64,000 nucleotides of DNA, from NCBI RefSeq assembly GCF_014653945.1, contig NZ_BNAU01000001.1, positions 496,001 to 560,000 of the forward strand, in the 5' to 3' direction. The stretch is from Amycolatopsis deserti. Lineage in GTDB: Bacteria; Actinomycetota; Actinomycetes; Mycobacteriales; Pseudonocardiaceae. Positions 7,694-16,040 of the stretch are shown piece after piece (positions within the stretch are counted from its first letter, which is position 1; every line of letters begins with the position of its first letter). The notes beneath the pieces were generated by a model that ran no database searches, was not told the origin of the DNA, and was given only the letters and a program-made list of their open reading frames with translations. A program made the position numbers and the translations under genes.

Positions 7694-8675
7694 GTTGTCG
7701 TTGCAGCAGGCCCTCAACCTGGCCCTGCGGCACGCGTGCGAGGACGACGACCGGGTGCTGATCTTCGGTGAGGACGTCGGCACGCTCGGCGGGGTGTTCC
7801 GGGTGACCGACGGCCTGCGCGACAAGTTCGGCGAGCACCGCGTCTTCGACACCCCGCTGGCCGAGTCCGCGATCATGGGCATGGCGGTCGGGCTCGCGAT
7901 GGCCGGGTGGCGGCCGGTGCCGGAGATCCAGTTCGACGGGTTCAGCTATCCGGCGATCGACCAGATCGTCAACCAGGTCGCGCGCATGCACTACCGCAGC
8001 CGGGGTGTGCTGAACATGCCGGTCACGTTGCGGCTGCCCAGTTTCGGCGGGATCAAGGCGCCCGAGCACCACGGCGAGAGCCTGGAGGCGCTGTTCGCGC
8101 ACGTGCCCGGCCTGAAGGTGGTGTCGCCGTCCACCCCGGCCGAGGGCTACCACCTGCTGCGGCAGGCGATCGCCGATCCCGACCCGGTGATCTTCCTGGA
8201 GCCCAAGTCCCGCTACTGGCACCGCGAGACGTTCGACCCCACCGAGGCCGTCGAGACACCGCCCGTCGGCACCAGCCGGATCGTGCGGCCGGGCAAGCAC
8301 GGCACGCTGGTCGCCTGGGGTGCGATGGTCGCCCGCTGTCTGCAGGCCGCCGAGCTGGCCGCCGAAGACGGGGTCGAGCTGGAGGTCCTCGACCTGCGCT
8401 GGCTCAAACCGATCGACGCCGCCGGGCTCGCCGAGTCGGTGGCCCGGACCCGCCGCGCGGTCGTGGTGCACGAGGCGCCGCTGACCGCCGGGCTCGGCGC
8501 CGAGGTGTCCGCGCTGATCACCGAACGCTGCTTCGCCGACCTGCGCGCGCCGGTGCAGCGGGTCACCGGCTTCGACGTGCCCTACCCGTCCGGCGCGCTG
8601 GAGGACGAGTACCTGCCCAGCATCGACCGCATCCTGACCGCCGTGCAGACCACCCTGGAGTACCGCCGTGGCTGA
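7686..8675 (+). CDS. 2-oxoacid dehydrogenase E1 component, beta subunit
   Basis: The 329-residue transketolase-like beta subunit starts at ATG 7686 inside the end of E1alpha. It shows the family signature GEDVGTLGGVFRVTDGL near residues 28-45, DTPLAESAIMGMAVGLA, and the C-terminal transketolase domain with DLRWLKPIDAAGLAESV and a closing PYPSGALEDEYLP. It pairs with E1alpha to form the alpha2beta2 TPP enzyme. It overlaps the next gene by 8 bp. Length and motifs are normal for the family. Confidence 0.92.
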   Translation: MPELSLQQALNLALRHACEDDDRVLIFGEDVGTLGGVFRVTDGLRDKFGEHRVFDTPLAESAIMGMAVGLAMAGWRPVPEIQFDGFSYPAIDQIVNQVARMHYRSRGVLNMPVTLRLPSFGGIKAPEHHGESLEALFAHVPGLKVVSPSTPAEGYHLLRQAIADPDPVIFLEPKSRYWHRETFDPTEAVETPPVGTSRIVRPGKHGTLVAWGAMVARCLQAAELAAEDGVELEVLDLRWLKPIDAAGLAESVARTRRAVVVHEAPLTAGLGAEVSALITERCFADLRAPVQRVTGFDVPYPSGALEDEYLPSIDRILTAVQTTLEYRRG

Positions 8676-8985
8676 AGTGACCTTCCCCCTGCCCGACCTC
8701 GGTGAGGGCCTGATCAGCGCCCGCGTGCTGGAGTGGCTGGTCGCCGAGGGCGACTGGGTCGAGCGCAACGCGCCGCTGGTCGAGCTGGAGACCACCAAAT
8801 CCGCCGTGGAGATCCCCTCGCCCCAGTCCGGCCGGGTCACGCGCCTGCACGTCGGCGAGGACGAGGAGCTGGCGGTGGGGGAGCCGCTGGTCACCTTCAC
8901 CGTCGAGGACGCGGGCATCGTCGGCACGGTGCCGGAGGAGAAGAAGCCGCGGCGGCGGGTCCGCCTGACCCTGCCGGAGGACTGA
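8668..8985 (+). CDS. Free-standing lipoyl (biotinyl/lipoyl) carrier domain protein
   Basis: The 105-residue product is little more than one lipoyl domain. The domain (FPLPDLGEGL to about residue 78) carries the modified lysine in the hairpin ELETTKSAVEIPSP, at about residue 44. The rest is a short charged tail with EEKKPRRRVRLTLPED. Normal E2 proteins continue with an E1/E3-binding domain and a catalytic CoA acyltransferase domain (HxxxDG); both are absent and the gene ends in a clean stop. It sits between E1beta (8-bp overlap) and an alpha/beta hydrolase, so it should accept the acyl group from this E1. It may act with an E2/E3 encoded elsewhere or with the hydrolase. Confidence 0.85.
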   Translation: MAEVTFPLPDLGEGLISARVLEWLVAEGDWVERNAPLVELETTKSAVEIPSPQSGRVTRLHVGEDEELAVGEPLVTFTVEDAGIVGTVPEEKKPRRRVRLTLPED

Positions 8986-8988
8986 GCC

Positions 8989-9639
8989 GTGTTCGCCACC
9001 GCCGCCGACGGCGTCAAGATCTGGTACGACACCGCGCCCGGGCCGCGTCCGGTGCTGCTGATCCACGGCTTCGCCTCGGACAGCCAGCGCACCTGGGAGC
9101 AGACCGGCTGGATCCGCGCCCTGGCCGGCCACGGGCACGTGACCGTGGATCTGCGCGGGCACGGACGCAGCGACCGGCCCGCGTCCGGGTTCTCGCCGCG
9201 GACGCTGGCGCGGGACCTGCTGGCCGTGCTCGACGAGGCGGGGCTGTCCACTGTGGATGTCGTCACGTACTCGATGGGCGGGCTGGCCGGGTGGGAGCTG
9301 GCGCGGCTCGCGCCGGGCCGCGTCGGGCGCATGGTGCTCGGCGGGATCGGCGGGCGCGCCGCCGACCGCGAGTCGATGCGGCGCGTGGCGGAGTCCCTGG
9401 CGGCAGAGGGCCTGGACGCGTGCATCGACGGGATGGCCGGTCACCGCCTCGACGGCGCACCGCCGGTGCCGGTGCTGTTCGCCGCCGGGGAGCAGGACGA
9501 GATCGCCGCGGACGCGCCGGAGTTCGCGGCGTCGCTGGGTGCGCCGTTCGTGTCGCTCGGAGGGCGCACCCACGTCAACGCCGTGTCCAGCCGCCGGTTC
9601 AAGGACGCGGCGGTCGAGTTCCTCGCTCCTGCGGGCTGA
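8989..9639 (+). CDS. Alpha/beta hydrolase in the 2-oxoacid dehydrogenase operon (AcoC-like second half)
   Basis: This 216-residue alpha/beta-hydrolase fold protein starts at GTG 8989, 3 bp after the lipoyl gene. It has an oxyanion motif (LIHGFASD), the nucleophile elbow YSMGG (Ser near residue 96), an Asp in AAGEQDE and a C-terminal His in GGRTHVNAVSS. In AcoC, the E2 of acetoin dehydrogenase in Pseudomonas and relatives, a lipoyl domain is fused to an alpha/beta-hydrolase domain. Here the same two parts are adjacent separate genes. It could therefore complete the acyl transfer step, or act as a thioesterase or lactonase. Its last 41 bp overlap the convergent regulator gene. Confidence 0.82.
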   Translation: MFATAADGVKIWYDTAPGPRPVLLIHGFASDSQRTWEQTGWIRALAGHGHVTVDLRGHGRSDRPASGFSPRTLARDLLAVLDEAGLSTVDVVTYSMGGLAGWELARLAPGRVGRMVLGGIGGRAADRESMRRVAESLAAEGLDACIDGMAGHRLDGAPPVPVLFAAGEQDEIAADAPEFAASLGAPFVSLGGRTHVNAVSSRRFKDAAVEFLAPAG

Positions 9640-10276
9640 CCAGCCCGGACTCGTAGGCGAACACCACCAGCTGGGCGCGGTCGCGGGCGTGCAGTTTGGT
9701 CATGGCACGGTTGACGTGCGTCTTCGCGGTGAGCGGGCTGATCACCATGTGCTCGGCGATCTCCTCAGTGGACAGTCCCTGCGCGACCAGTGCCACCGCC
9801 TCGCGTTCGCGGTTGGTCAGTTCGTCCAAGACCGGGCCGGGGCGCGGTGGCCGGCTGACGTACCGGTCGATGAGTTTGCGCGTGATCGACGGGGCGAGCA
9901 GCGCGTCGCCGCGGGCGGCGACCCGGACGGCGTGCAGGAAGTCCTCCGGCTCGATGTCCTTGACCAGGAACCCGGCCGCCCCGGCGCGCAGCGCGTCGAA
10001 CACGTACTCGTCCAGGCCGTAGTTGGTCAGGATCACCACGTGCACCCCCGCCAGCGCCTCCTCCGCGGCGATGCGCCGGGTCGCCTCGATGCCGTCCACC
10101 ACCGGCATCTGGATGTCGACGAGCGCGATGTCCGGCACGTGTTCCCGGGCGAGGGCGACCCCGGCCGCGCCGTCGGCGGCCTCGGCGACCACCTCGATGT
10201 CGTCCTCGTTGTCCAGCAGCGCGCGGAACCCGCTGCGGATCAGCGGCTGGTCGTCGACCAGCAGAACGCGGATCAC
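9599..10276 (-). CDS. NarL/FixJ-family response regulator
   Basis: The 225-residue regulator has an N-terminal receiver domain with acidic pair in LLVDDQPL, phospho-acceptor Asp in ALVDIQMPVVDG (about residue 55), Thr/Asn switch in VILTNYG and Lys in FLVKDIEPED. The C-terminal LuxR-type helix-turn-helix has LTNREREAVALVAQGLST and VISPLTAKTHVNRAMTKL. GTG 10276 overlaps the stop of the sensor kinase gene by 4 bp, so the pair is one operon and one two-component system. Targets are unknown; DesR/NarL-type pairs of this design often control an adjacent transporter, but none is visible here. Confidence 0.93.
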   Translation of the reverse strand: MIRVLLVDDQPLIRSGFRALLDNEDDIEVVAEAADGAAGVALAREHVPDIALVDIQMPVVDGIEATRRIAAEEALAGVHVVILTNYGLDEYVFDALRAGAAGFLVKDIEPEDFLHAVRVAARGDALLAPSITRKLIDRYVSRPPRPGPVLDELTNREREAVALVAQGLSTEEIAEHMVISPLTAKTHVNRAMTKLHARDRAQLVVFAYESGLVSPQERGTRPPRP

Positions 10277-11376
10277 GACGCCCGGTCCACGGGGAGCTCG
10301 GCCCGGACGGTGAACCCGCCCTCGCCGCGGGGCGCGGCGACGAGGCTGCCGCCGAGCGCGGTGACGCGTTCGCGCATGCCGAGCAGCCCGACCCCGGGCA
10401 CCGGCGCGGCGTCCGGGGTGGCGGTGCCGTCGTCGTCGACGCGGATCACCACGGCGCCGGACCGGTAGCCGATGTGGACCGACGCGGAGGCGGCGCGCGC
10501 GTGGCGGGCCACGTTGGTCAGCGACTCCTGCACGATGCGGTAGGCGGTGCGTTGCACGGCGGCGGGCACGTCGTCGTGTTCTCCCTCGATCGTCAGCGTC
10601 GTCTCCAAACCCGTGGATCGCGCGCGGCGCACCAGTTCCGGCACGTCGCTCAGTCCGCGCGGGGGACTCGTGTCGTCGTCGCGCAGCGCCTCCAGCGTCG
10701 CGCGCAGTTCGCGGGCCGCTTCCCGCCCGGCGTCCCGGATCGCCAGCAGCGGCTCCGGCACCTCCTCGCCCCGCTTGCCGGCCAGGTGCACGGCGACCTC
10801 GGCCTGCACCTTGATCACGGAGATCTGGTGGGTGAGCGAGTCGTGCAGCTCCCGCGCGATGTGCAGCCGCTCCTCGTCGGCGCGGCGCCGCGCGGTCTCC
10901 TCCCGGGTGCGCTCGGCCTCGTCCGCCCGGCGCTCGGCCTGGCGCACCGCCTCGCCCGCCGCGCCCGCGGCGACCAGCCAGGCGAGCTGGAGCACGTCCC
11001 GGGCCTGGGTGAAGGCCGCGCCCACGGTCAGCTCGTGCGCGACGAGCAGCGCGAACGGCAGCGTCGCGAGCATGACCACCGTGGCCGCCACCGCGACGAG
11101 ACGGCGCCCGGCGCGGAACGCGGCGAACACCGCGAACAGGTACGCCAGCGCGGGCACGTCGAGCCCGATCGCCTGGTAGCCCAGTGCGCTCAGCCCGGCC
11201 GCCGCCAGCACGACCACCGGCGCCCGGCGGTGCGCGGCCAGTGCCAGGCCCCCGGCGACCAGCAGCGCGTAGCCCAGCGGCGCGAGATCCGTGGCGGCGT
11301 GCTGCCGGGACAACGCGGTCACCAGCAGGATCGCCGCCATCCCGGCGCCGATCGCCCAGTCCCCGGCACGGCTCAT
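10273..11376 (-). CDS. Sensor histidine kinase, HisKA_3 (NarX/DesK-like)
   Basis: The 367-residue kinase begins at ATG 11376 with about five hydrophobic segments in residues 8-150, and then a dimerisation helix with the phospho-acceptor His in HIARELHDSLTHQISVIKVQ. The HATPase_c domain has the N box (QESLTNVARHARA), DDDG and GVGLLGMRERVTALGG. There is no large extracellular sensor domain, so it probably senses the membrane or an intramembrane signal. It is the first gene of the operon and couples to the response regulator through a GTGA overlap. Confidence 0.92.
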   Translation of the reverse strand: MSRAGDWAIGAGMAAILLVTALSRQHAATDLAPLGYALLVAGGLALAAHRRAPVVVLAAAGLSALGYQAIGLDVPALAYLFAVFAAFRAGRRLVAVAATVVMLATLPFALLVAHELTVGAAFTQARDVLQLAWLVAAGAAGEAVRQAERRADEAERTREETARRRADEERLHIARELHDSLTHQISVIKVQAEVAVHLAGKRGEEVPEPLLAIRDAGREAARELRATLEALRDDDTSPPRGLSDVPELVRRARSTGLETTLTIEGEHDDVPAAVQRTAYRIVQESLTNVARHARAASASVHIGYRSGAVVIRVDDDGTATPDAAPVPGVGLLGMRERVTALGGSLVAAPRGEGGFTVRAELPVDRAS

Positions 11377-11570
11377 GCGGCAAACCCTAGCCGCAGCGCG
11401 GCGTGGGCGAGTCCCGCGCGCGGAGGATCTCGCGACTACCACGGACGCGGTAGATCCGCCGGTCCTGCGGCAGCGGTGGCAGCGCGGATTGCCTGCGTGC
11501 GCCGGACGACACACGGCGGCGGCCCGCGCAGGATTGGCCGCAGAAACCGTTACGGCAGAAGGAGTTCACG

Positions 11571-11891
11571 ATGATCGTCGGATCCACACTCGCCCAGGCC
11601 GCCGACGTCGGCACGCTGACCTCGGGACGGCTCGTCGGTGCGCTGGCCGCCCTGGTGGCCGTGGCCGGGGTGGTCGTCGGGGCGCTGGCGGTGGCCCGGC
11701 ACCGGCGGCGCGGGTCCACCGCCGCGCTGGCCACGGGCGTGGCGGGCATGGCAGGCGGCGGGCTGGTGGTGGCGCTGGCCGAAGGCGGGCCCGGCACCGG
11801 CTACGGGATCGTCGGCGGGTTCCTGGCGCTGGCGATCGGGCTGGTCGCCGCGGTCCTCGGCGGGCTGGGGCTGGCCCGGTCCCGCGCGTGA
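11571..11891 (+). CDS. Small membrane protein resembling DUF6223
   Basis: The 106-residue product has three predicted TM helices: LVGALAALVAVAGVVVGALA, a central Gly-rich stretch with GVAGMAGGGLVVAL, and GGFLALAIGLVAAVLGGLG. Start ATG 11571 follows AAGGAG at a good distance. It resembles the actinobacterial DUF6223 group (from memory), with no known function. The 194-bp gap upstream (11377-11570) separates it from the divergent kinase and holds nothing else that I can identify. Confidence 0.75.
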   Translation: MIVGSTLAQAADVGTLTSGRLVGALAALVAVAGVVVGALAVARHRRRGSTAALATGVAGMAGGGLVVALAEGGPGTGYGIVGGFLALAIGLVAAVLGGLGLARSRA

Positions 11892-11933
11892 AAGCGGTCG
11901 CCGCGGCCGCGCGCCGCTGTTAGCTTGCCAGGC

Positions 11934-12590
11934 GTGGATCTCTTCTCACGCTCGTGGGCGGCGCTGCGGGCCGCGGTCGCCGGACTCGCCGACGACGACC
12001 TCGCCCGGCCGTCCGGGTGCGCCGGCTGGCTGGTGCGGGACCTGGTGTGCCACCTGATCATCGACGCCCAGGACGTGCTGATCACGCTGGTGACCCCGGC
12101 GGCCGAGGAACCGACCCGGGACGCGCTGACCTACTGGGAAGTCAGCGGCACGCCGCCGACGGGCGAGGACCCGCTCGACGCGCTGACCGTCCGGCTGGCC
12201 GCCGCCTACCAGGAGCCGTGGCTGCTCAAGTTCCACCTGGACGACGTCGGCTCCGCCGCGGGGCGCGCGGCGGAGCTGGCCGACCCGGCGGCCCGGGTGC
12301 GGACGCGCGAGCAGGTCCTCACCGTGGCCGACTACCTGTCCACCTACGTGATGGAGTGGACGCTGCACCACCTCGACCTGGTCGCGCACCTGCCCTCGGT
12401 GCCCGGGCCACCCGCCGACGGGCTCGCCGCGTCGCGGGCAATGCTGGAGAAGATCGCCGGGGCCGCGTTCCCGGCGTCTTTCTCCGACGCCGACGCGCTG
12501 CTGGTCGGCACCGGGCGGCGCGCGCCCACCGAGGCCGAACAGGCGGCGCTGGGCGAGCTGGCCGGGCGAGTCCCGCTGGTGCTCGGATGA
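11934..12590 (+). CDS. Maleylpyruvate isomerase-like (DinB-fold) metal-binding protein
   Basis: The 218-residue four-helix protein has the typical N-terminal pattern W-x(n)-L-x-D-x-DLARPSGCAGWLVRDLVCHL, with a His metal ligand, and a second His pair in MEWTLHHLDLVAHLP. These match the mycothiol-dependent maleylpyruvate isomerase/DinB superfamily of actinomycetes, whose members use mycothiol as a cofactor or bind Zn. I chose GTG 11934, because TAGCTT at 11921-11926 lies 7 bp upstream and makes a leaderless promoter; a TTG at 11925 is the alternative. The stop overlaps the next ATG (ATGA), so the two genes form an operon. Confidence 0.8.
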   Translation: MDLFSRSWAALRAAVAGLADDDLARPSGCAGWLVRDLVCHLIIDAQDVLITLVTPAAEEPTRDALTYWEVSGTPPTGEDPLDALTVRLAAAYQEPWLLKFHLDDVGSAAGRAAELADPAARVRTREQVLTVADYLSTYVMEWTLHHLDLVAHLPSVPGPPADGLAASRAMLEKIAGAAFPASFSDADALLVGTGRRAPTEAEQAALGELAGRVPLVLG

Positions 12591-13513
12591 GGGCCGGGGT
12601 GATGCTGCCGCGCGATCTGGCGGCGGCGGAGATCGTGCCGTTCGCGCGGCGGGCCGAGGAGCTCGGGTTCGGCGAGGTGTGGGTCGTGGAGGACCTCGGG
12701 TTCCACGGCGGTATCGCGCAGGCGGCCACGGTGCTCGCGGTGACCTCGCGGATCCGGGTCGGGATCGGGATCCTGCCCGCGGGGGCGCGTAACGTCGCGT
12801 TCACCGCGATGGAGCTGGCGACGCTGGCGAACGTGCACCCGGGGCGACTCGTGGCGGGCATCGGGCACGGGGTGCCCGGCTGGATGCGGCAGGTGGGCGC
12901 GTGGCCGGAGAGCGCGCTGACGTTGTTCGCCGAGTACGCGCGGGCGCTGACCGGGCTGCTGCGCGGGGAGCGGGTCCGCGTCGAGGGCCGGTACGTGCGG
13001 CTGGCCGAGGCCGGGCTGGAGTCGCCGCCGGAGGCGGTCCCGCCGGTGCTCGCCGGGGTGCGCGGCCCGAAGTCGCTCGCGGTGGCCGGGGCCGAGCTGG
13101 ACGGCGTGATCCTGGCCGAACCGGCGCCCGCGAAGTACATCGCCGCGGCCCGGCGGATCCTGCCCCCGCACGCGCGGGTGGTGGCCTTCGAACACGCGGT
13201 GGTGGACCCGGACGCCGACGCGGCGCGGGCCCGGGTGCGGCCGCTGCTGGCCGGGATCGGGGGCCAGTCGCTGTCGGCGCACGTCGAGCCGCTGCCGTTC
13301 GCGGCCGAGCTGCGTGAGTTGCGCGCGCGGCATCCGGACGACCAGTCGTTCGCGGCGGCGTTGCCGGGGGAGTGGGTGGACGCCCTGACGCTGGCCGGTC
13401 CCGCGGAGTCCGTGCGGTCGCGGACCGGTGGGCTGGGTGCGGATTCGGTGGTGATGATCCCGGTGGGGCGGGATCGGCTCGCCGCGCTGGAGGCGTTGGC
13501 GTCGGCGCTGTGA
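12587..13513 (+). CDS. LLM-class (luciferase-like) flavin-dependent oxidoreductase
   Basis: The 308-residue TIM-barrel protein starts at ATG 12587, overlapping the previous stop. It shows ARRAEELGFGEVWVVEDLG, ILPAGARNVAFTAMELATLA and the conserved HPGRLVAGIGHGVPGWMRQVG segment of F420- or FMN-dependent luciferase-like enzymes. In actinomycetes many such enzymes use F420, but the sequence does not decide the cofactor. It is co-transcribed with the DinB-like gene, a common pairing in which both act on small molecules in mycothiol/F420 metabolism. Confidence 0.85.
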   Translation: MRAGVMLPRDLAAAEIVPFARRAEELGFGEVWVVEDLGFHGGIAQAATVLAVTSRIRVGIGILPAGARNVAFTAMELATLANVHPGRLVAGIGHGVPGWMRQVGAWPESALTLFAEYARALTGLLRGERVRVEGRYVRLAEAGLESPPEAVPPVLAGVRGPKSLAVAGAELDGVILAEPAPAKYIAAARRILPPHARVVAFEHAVVDPDADAARARVRPLLAGIGGQSLSAHVEPLPFAAELRELRARHPDDQSFAAALPGEWVDALTLAGPAESVRSRTGGLGADSVVMIPVGRDRLAALEALASAL

Positions 13514-13523
13514 ACCGCGCCGT

Positions 13524-14321
13524 TCAGCCGGCCGCCGCGGTGATCGCGCCGATCACCGCGGGGCCGTCCAGCAGCACCGGGTCGTTGTGGTCGGCGCCGG
13601 GCACCTCCACCGCCCGCCCGCGCGCCGCCGCGGCCACGGCCCGGCTCTGCTCCGGCGGCACGATCGTGTCGGCGCCGCCGTAGACCACCGTGACCGGCGC
13701 GGACACCCGCGCGACCTGCTCGGCGACCGGGAAGGTGTCCAGCAACAGCAGCCGCACCGGCAGGAACGGGTAGTGCCGGCGGGCGACCGCGGCCAGGTCG
13801 GTGAACGGCGACCGCAGCACCAGCGCCGCCGGCGGGAAGTCCACGGCGAGCCCGGCCACCACCGCGGCCCCCAGGCTCTCGCCGAAGTAGACCAGCGGCA
13901 CCCGCGCCTGCGCGGCCAGGAACTCGCGGGCGGCCCGCACGTCCAGCGCCAGCGCGGCCTCGGTGGGCGAGCCCGGGTTGCCGCCGTACCCGCGGTAGTC
14001 CAGCAGCAGGGTCGCGATCCCGGCCGCGTGCAGGGCCCGCGCCAGCGGCGCGCGCAGCGCCCGGTTCCCGGCGTTGCCCGGCGCCACCAGCACCGCCGCG
14101 CGCGGGGTCTCGACCGGGAAGTACCAGGCGGTGAGCGTCAGCCCGTCCGCGGTGCGCAGCGGGACGTCCCGGCCGCCGGGCAGCACCTGCGCCGCGGACG
14201 GCACCGGCCCGCCGGAGGGCAGGTAGATGAGCCTGCGCTGGAAGGCGAAGGCGCTGCCGAACACCACCGCCACGATGATGACGACCACCGCGGCCCCGAT
14301 CAACACGCGCCTGCACACCAC
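13524..14321 (-). CDS. Membrane-anchored alpha/beta hydrolase (BEM46/ABHD13-like)
   Basis: The 265-residue hydrolase has an N-terminal signal anchor (VLIGAAVVVIIVAVVFGSAF, residues about 6-26). A hydrolase domain follows with GNAGNR, DYRGYGGNPGSPTE, the nucleophile elbow GESLGAA, the acid in YGGADTIVPPEQS and the catalytic His in GADHNDP. This motif set is that of the BEM46/ABHD13 group of serine hydrolases. Topology puts the catalytic domain outside the membrane. It starts at GTG 14321 (a second in-frame GTG follows at once). It is convergent with the LLM gene, with a 10-bp gap. Confidence 0.87.
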   Translation of the reverse strand: MVCRRVLIGAAVVVIIVAVVFGSAFAFQRRLIYLPSGGPVPSAAQVLPGGRDVPLRTADGLTLTAWYFPVETPRAAVLVAPGNAGNRALRAPLARALHAAGIATLLLDYRGYGGNPGSPTEAALALDVRAAREFLAAQARVPLVYFGESLGAAVVAGLAVDFPPAALVLRSPFTDLAAVARRHYPFLPVRLLLLDTFPVAEQVARVSAPVTVVYGGADTIVPPEQSRAVAAAARGRAVEVPGADHNDPVLLDGPAVIGAITAAAG

Positions 14322-14390
14322 CCCATCTTCCGCATGTGGCGCCGGTCATCGGCAGAATCGGGCCATCGTGTTAAAAAGGCGAATGTGATC

Positions 14391-14446
14391 GCGCTCCCCG
14401 ACCGGGGTCGGCCACGGGGGAGCGCGGCAGGAGTACGTCGACGTAC
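14391..14446 (+). promoter_or_regulatory. Structured leader upstream of pntA
   Basis: GCGCTCCCC (14391-14399) pairs with GGGGAGCGC (14417-14425), a perfect 9-bp stem enclosing a small GACC/GGTC hairpin. A 14-bp palindrome GTACGTCGACGTAC follows at 14433-14446. Both lie in the 100 bp before the pntA start. They could be an attenuator/leader structure and an operator, respectively. Palindromes of 14 bp are expected a few times in 64 kb by chance, so only the position favours function. Confidence 0.3.
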
Positions 14447-14488
14447 GACACCCGGCGTTCGTCGTCCGAGCGTGGACGAGGTGATTCG

Positions 14489-16018
14489 ATGCTGGTCGGA
14501 GTGCTGAAAGAGGCCACTTCCGGCGAGACGAGGGTGGCCGCGACACCCGCGACGGTGGCCCAGCTGCTCAAGCTGGGGTACGAGGTCGTGGTGGAGCCGG
14601 GCGCCGGGGAACTGGCGAGCTTCTCCGACGAAGCGTACGCCGAGGCGGGTGCGTCGATCGGGAACGCCGTGCAGGCGGAAATCGTCCTGGGGGTGAACGC
14701 GCCGGCCAAGGAGCAGCTGGACGCGATGAAGCCCGGCGCGACGCTGATCAGCCTGCTGTCCCCGGCCTTGAACAAGGACCTGGTCGAGGATCTGGCGAAG
14801 CGGCCGATCACCGCGATGGCGATGGACGCGGTGCCGCGGATTTCGCGGGCGCAGTCGCTGGACGTGCTGTCGTCGATGGCGAACATCGCCGGGTACCGCG
14901 CGGTGGTGGAGGCGGCGCACACGTTCGGCCGGTTCTTCACCGGTCAGGTGACCGCCGCGGGCAAGGTGCCCCCGGCGAAGGTCCTCGTCGTCGGCGCCGG
15001 GGTGGCCGGACTGGCCGCGATCGGCGCGGCGGGCAGCCTCGGCGCGGTGGTCCGTGCGACCGACCCGCGGCCGGAGGTGGCCGACCAGGTCAAGTCCCTG
15101 GGCGGGGAGTACCTGTCGATCGAGGCGCCTGACGTCGAGGTCTCCTCGACCGGTTACGCCAAGGAGATGAGCGACGACTACAAGGCCCGCGAGCGGCAGC
15201 TCTACGAGGAGCAGTGCCGGGACGTGGACATCATCATCACCACCGCGCTGATCCCGGGCCGGCCCGCGCCGCGGATCATCACCGCGGACATGGTGGCGTC
15301 GATGCGGTCGGGCAGCGTGATCGTGGACATGGCCGCCGCCAACGGCGGCAACGTCGAGGGCACGGTCGCCGGGAAGGCCGTCACCACGGACAACGGGGTG
15401 ACGATCCTGGGCTACACCGACCTGCCAGGGCGGTTGCCGGCGCAGTCCTCGCAGCTGTACGGCACGAACCTGGTCAACCTGATGAAGCTGGTGACGCCGG
15501 GCAAGGACGGCACGCCGGTGTTCGACCTCGAGGACATCGTCATCCGGTCGATGACCGTGGTGCGCGACGGTGAGCTGTTGTGGCCGCCGCCTCCGGCGCA
15601 GGTGTCCGCGGCCCCGGCGCAGGCAGCCCCGAAGGCCGCGGCCAAGGAGCCGGAACCGGAGAAGGAGAAGCTGTCCCCGGCGGCCCGGATCGGGCTGACC
15701 GCGGTGGCGGGCGCACTGCTGTTCCTGCTGGTCGCGGCGTCGCCGCCGGCGTTGCAGGGGCACCTGACGGTGTTCGCGATGGCGGTGGTGATCGGGTTCT
15801 ACGTGATCGGGCACGTGCACCACGCGCTGCACACGCCGCTGATGTCGGTGACCAACGCGATCTCCGGGATCATCGTGGTCGGCGCGCTGCTGCAGGTCGG
15901 GCACGGCGGCGGGGTGGTCACCTGGCTGGCGTTCGCGGCGATCCTGCTCGCCTCGATCAACATCTTCGGTGGGTTCGCCGTCACCCGGCGCATGCTCTCG
16001 ATGTTCTCCCGCAGCTGA
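14489..16018 (+). CDS. pntA: Proton-translocating NAD(P) transhydrogenase, alpha subunit
   Basis: The 509-residue alpha subunit equals E. coli PntA in size. Residues 1-370 form the NAD-binding dI domain: [21 protein letters not shown] at the start, [20 protein letters not shown], and the Rossmann motif [15 protein letters not shown]. An Ala/Pro/Lys linker follows. Four TM helices at about 395-505 form part of the proton channel dII ([36 protein letters not shown]). With PntB it transfers hydride between NADH and NADP, driven by proton entry, and so supplies NADPH. The alpha1 and alpha2 parts, separate in many actinomycetes, are fused here. Confidence 0.96.
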   Translation: MLVGVLKEATSGETRVAATPATVAQLLKLGYEVVVEPGAGELASFSDEAYAEAGASIGNAVQAEIVLGVNAPAKEQLDAMKPGATLISLLSPALNKDLVEDLAKRPITAMAMDAVPRISRAQSLDVLSSMANIAGYRAVVEAAHTFGRFFTGQVTAAGKVPPAKVLVVGAGVAGLAAIGAAGSLGAVVRATDPRPEVADQVKSLGGEYLSIEAPDVEVSSTGYAKEMSDDYKARERQLYEEQCRDVDIIITTALIPGRPAPRIITADMVASMRSGSVIVDMAAANGGNVEGTVAGKAVTTDNGVTILGYTDLPGRLPAQSSQLYGTNLVNLMKLVTPGKDGTPVFDLEDIVIRSMTVVRDGELLWPPPPAQVSAAPAQAAPKAAAKEPEPEKEKLSPAARIGLTAVAGALLFLLVAASPPALQGHLTVFAMAVVIGFYVIGHVHHALHTPLMSVTNAISGIIVVGALLQVGHGGGVVTWLAFAAILLASINIFGGFAVTRRMLSMFSRS

Positions 16019-16040
16019 GCCGGATCAGGAGACCACAGTC

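Noticed and set aside
14433..14446. GTACGTCGACGTAC as a certain operator
   Set aside because: A 14-bp palindrome is expected several times in 64 kb by chance; it is kept only as a low-confidence part of the pntA leader.
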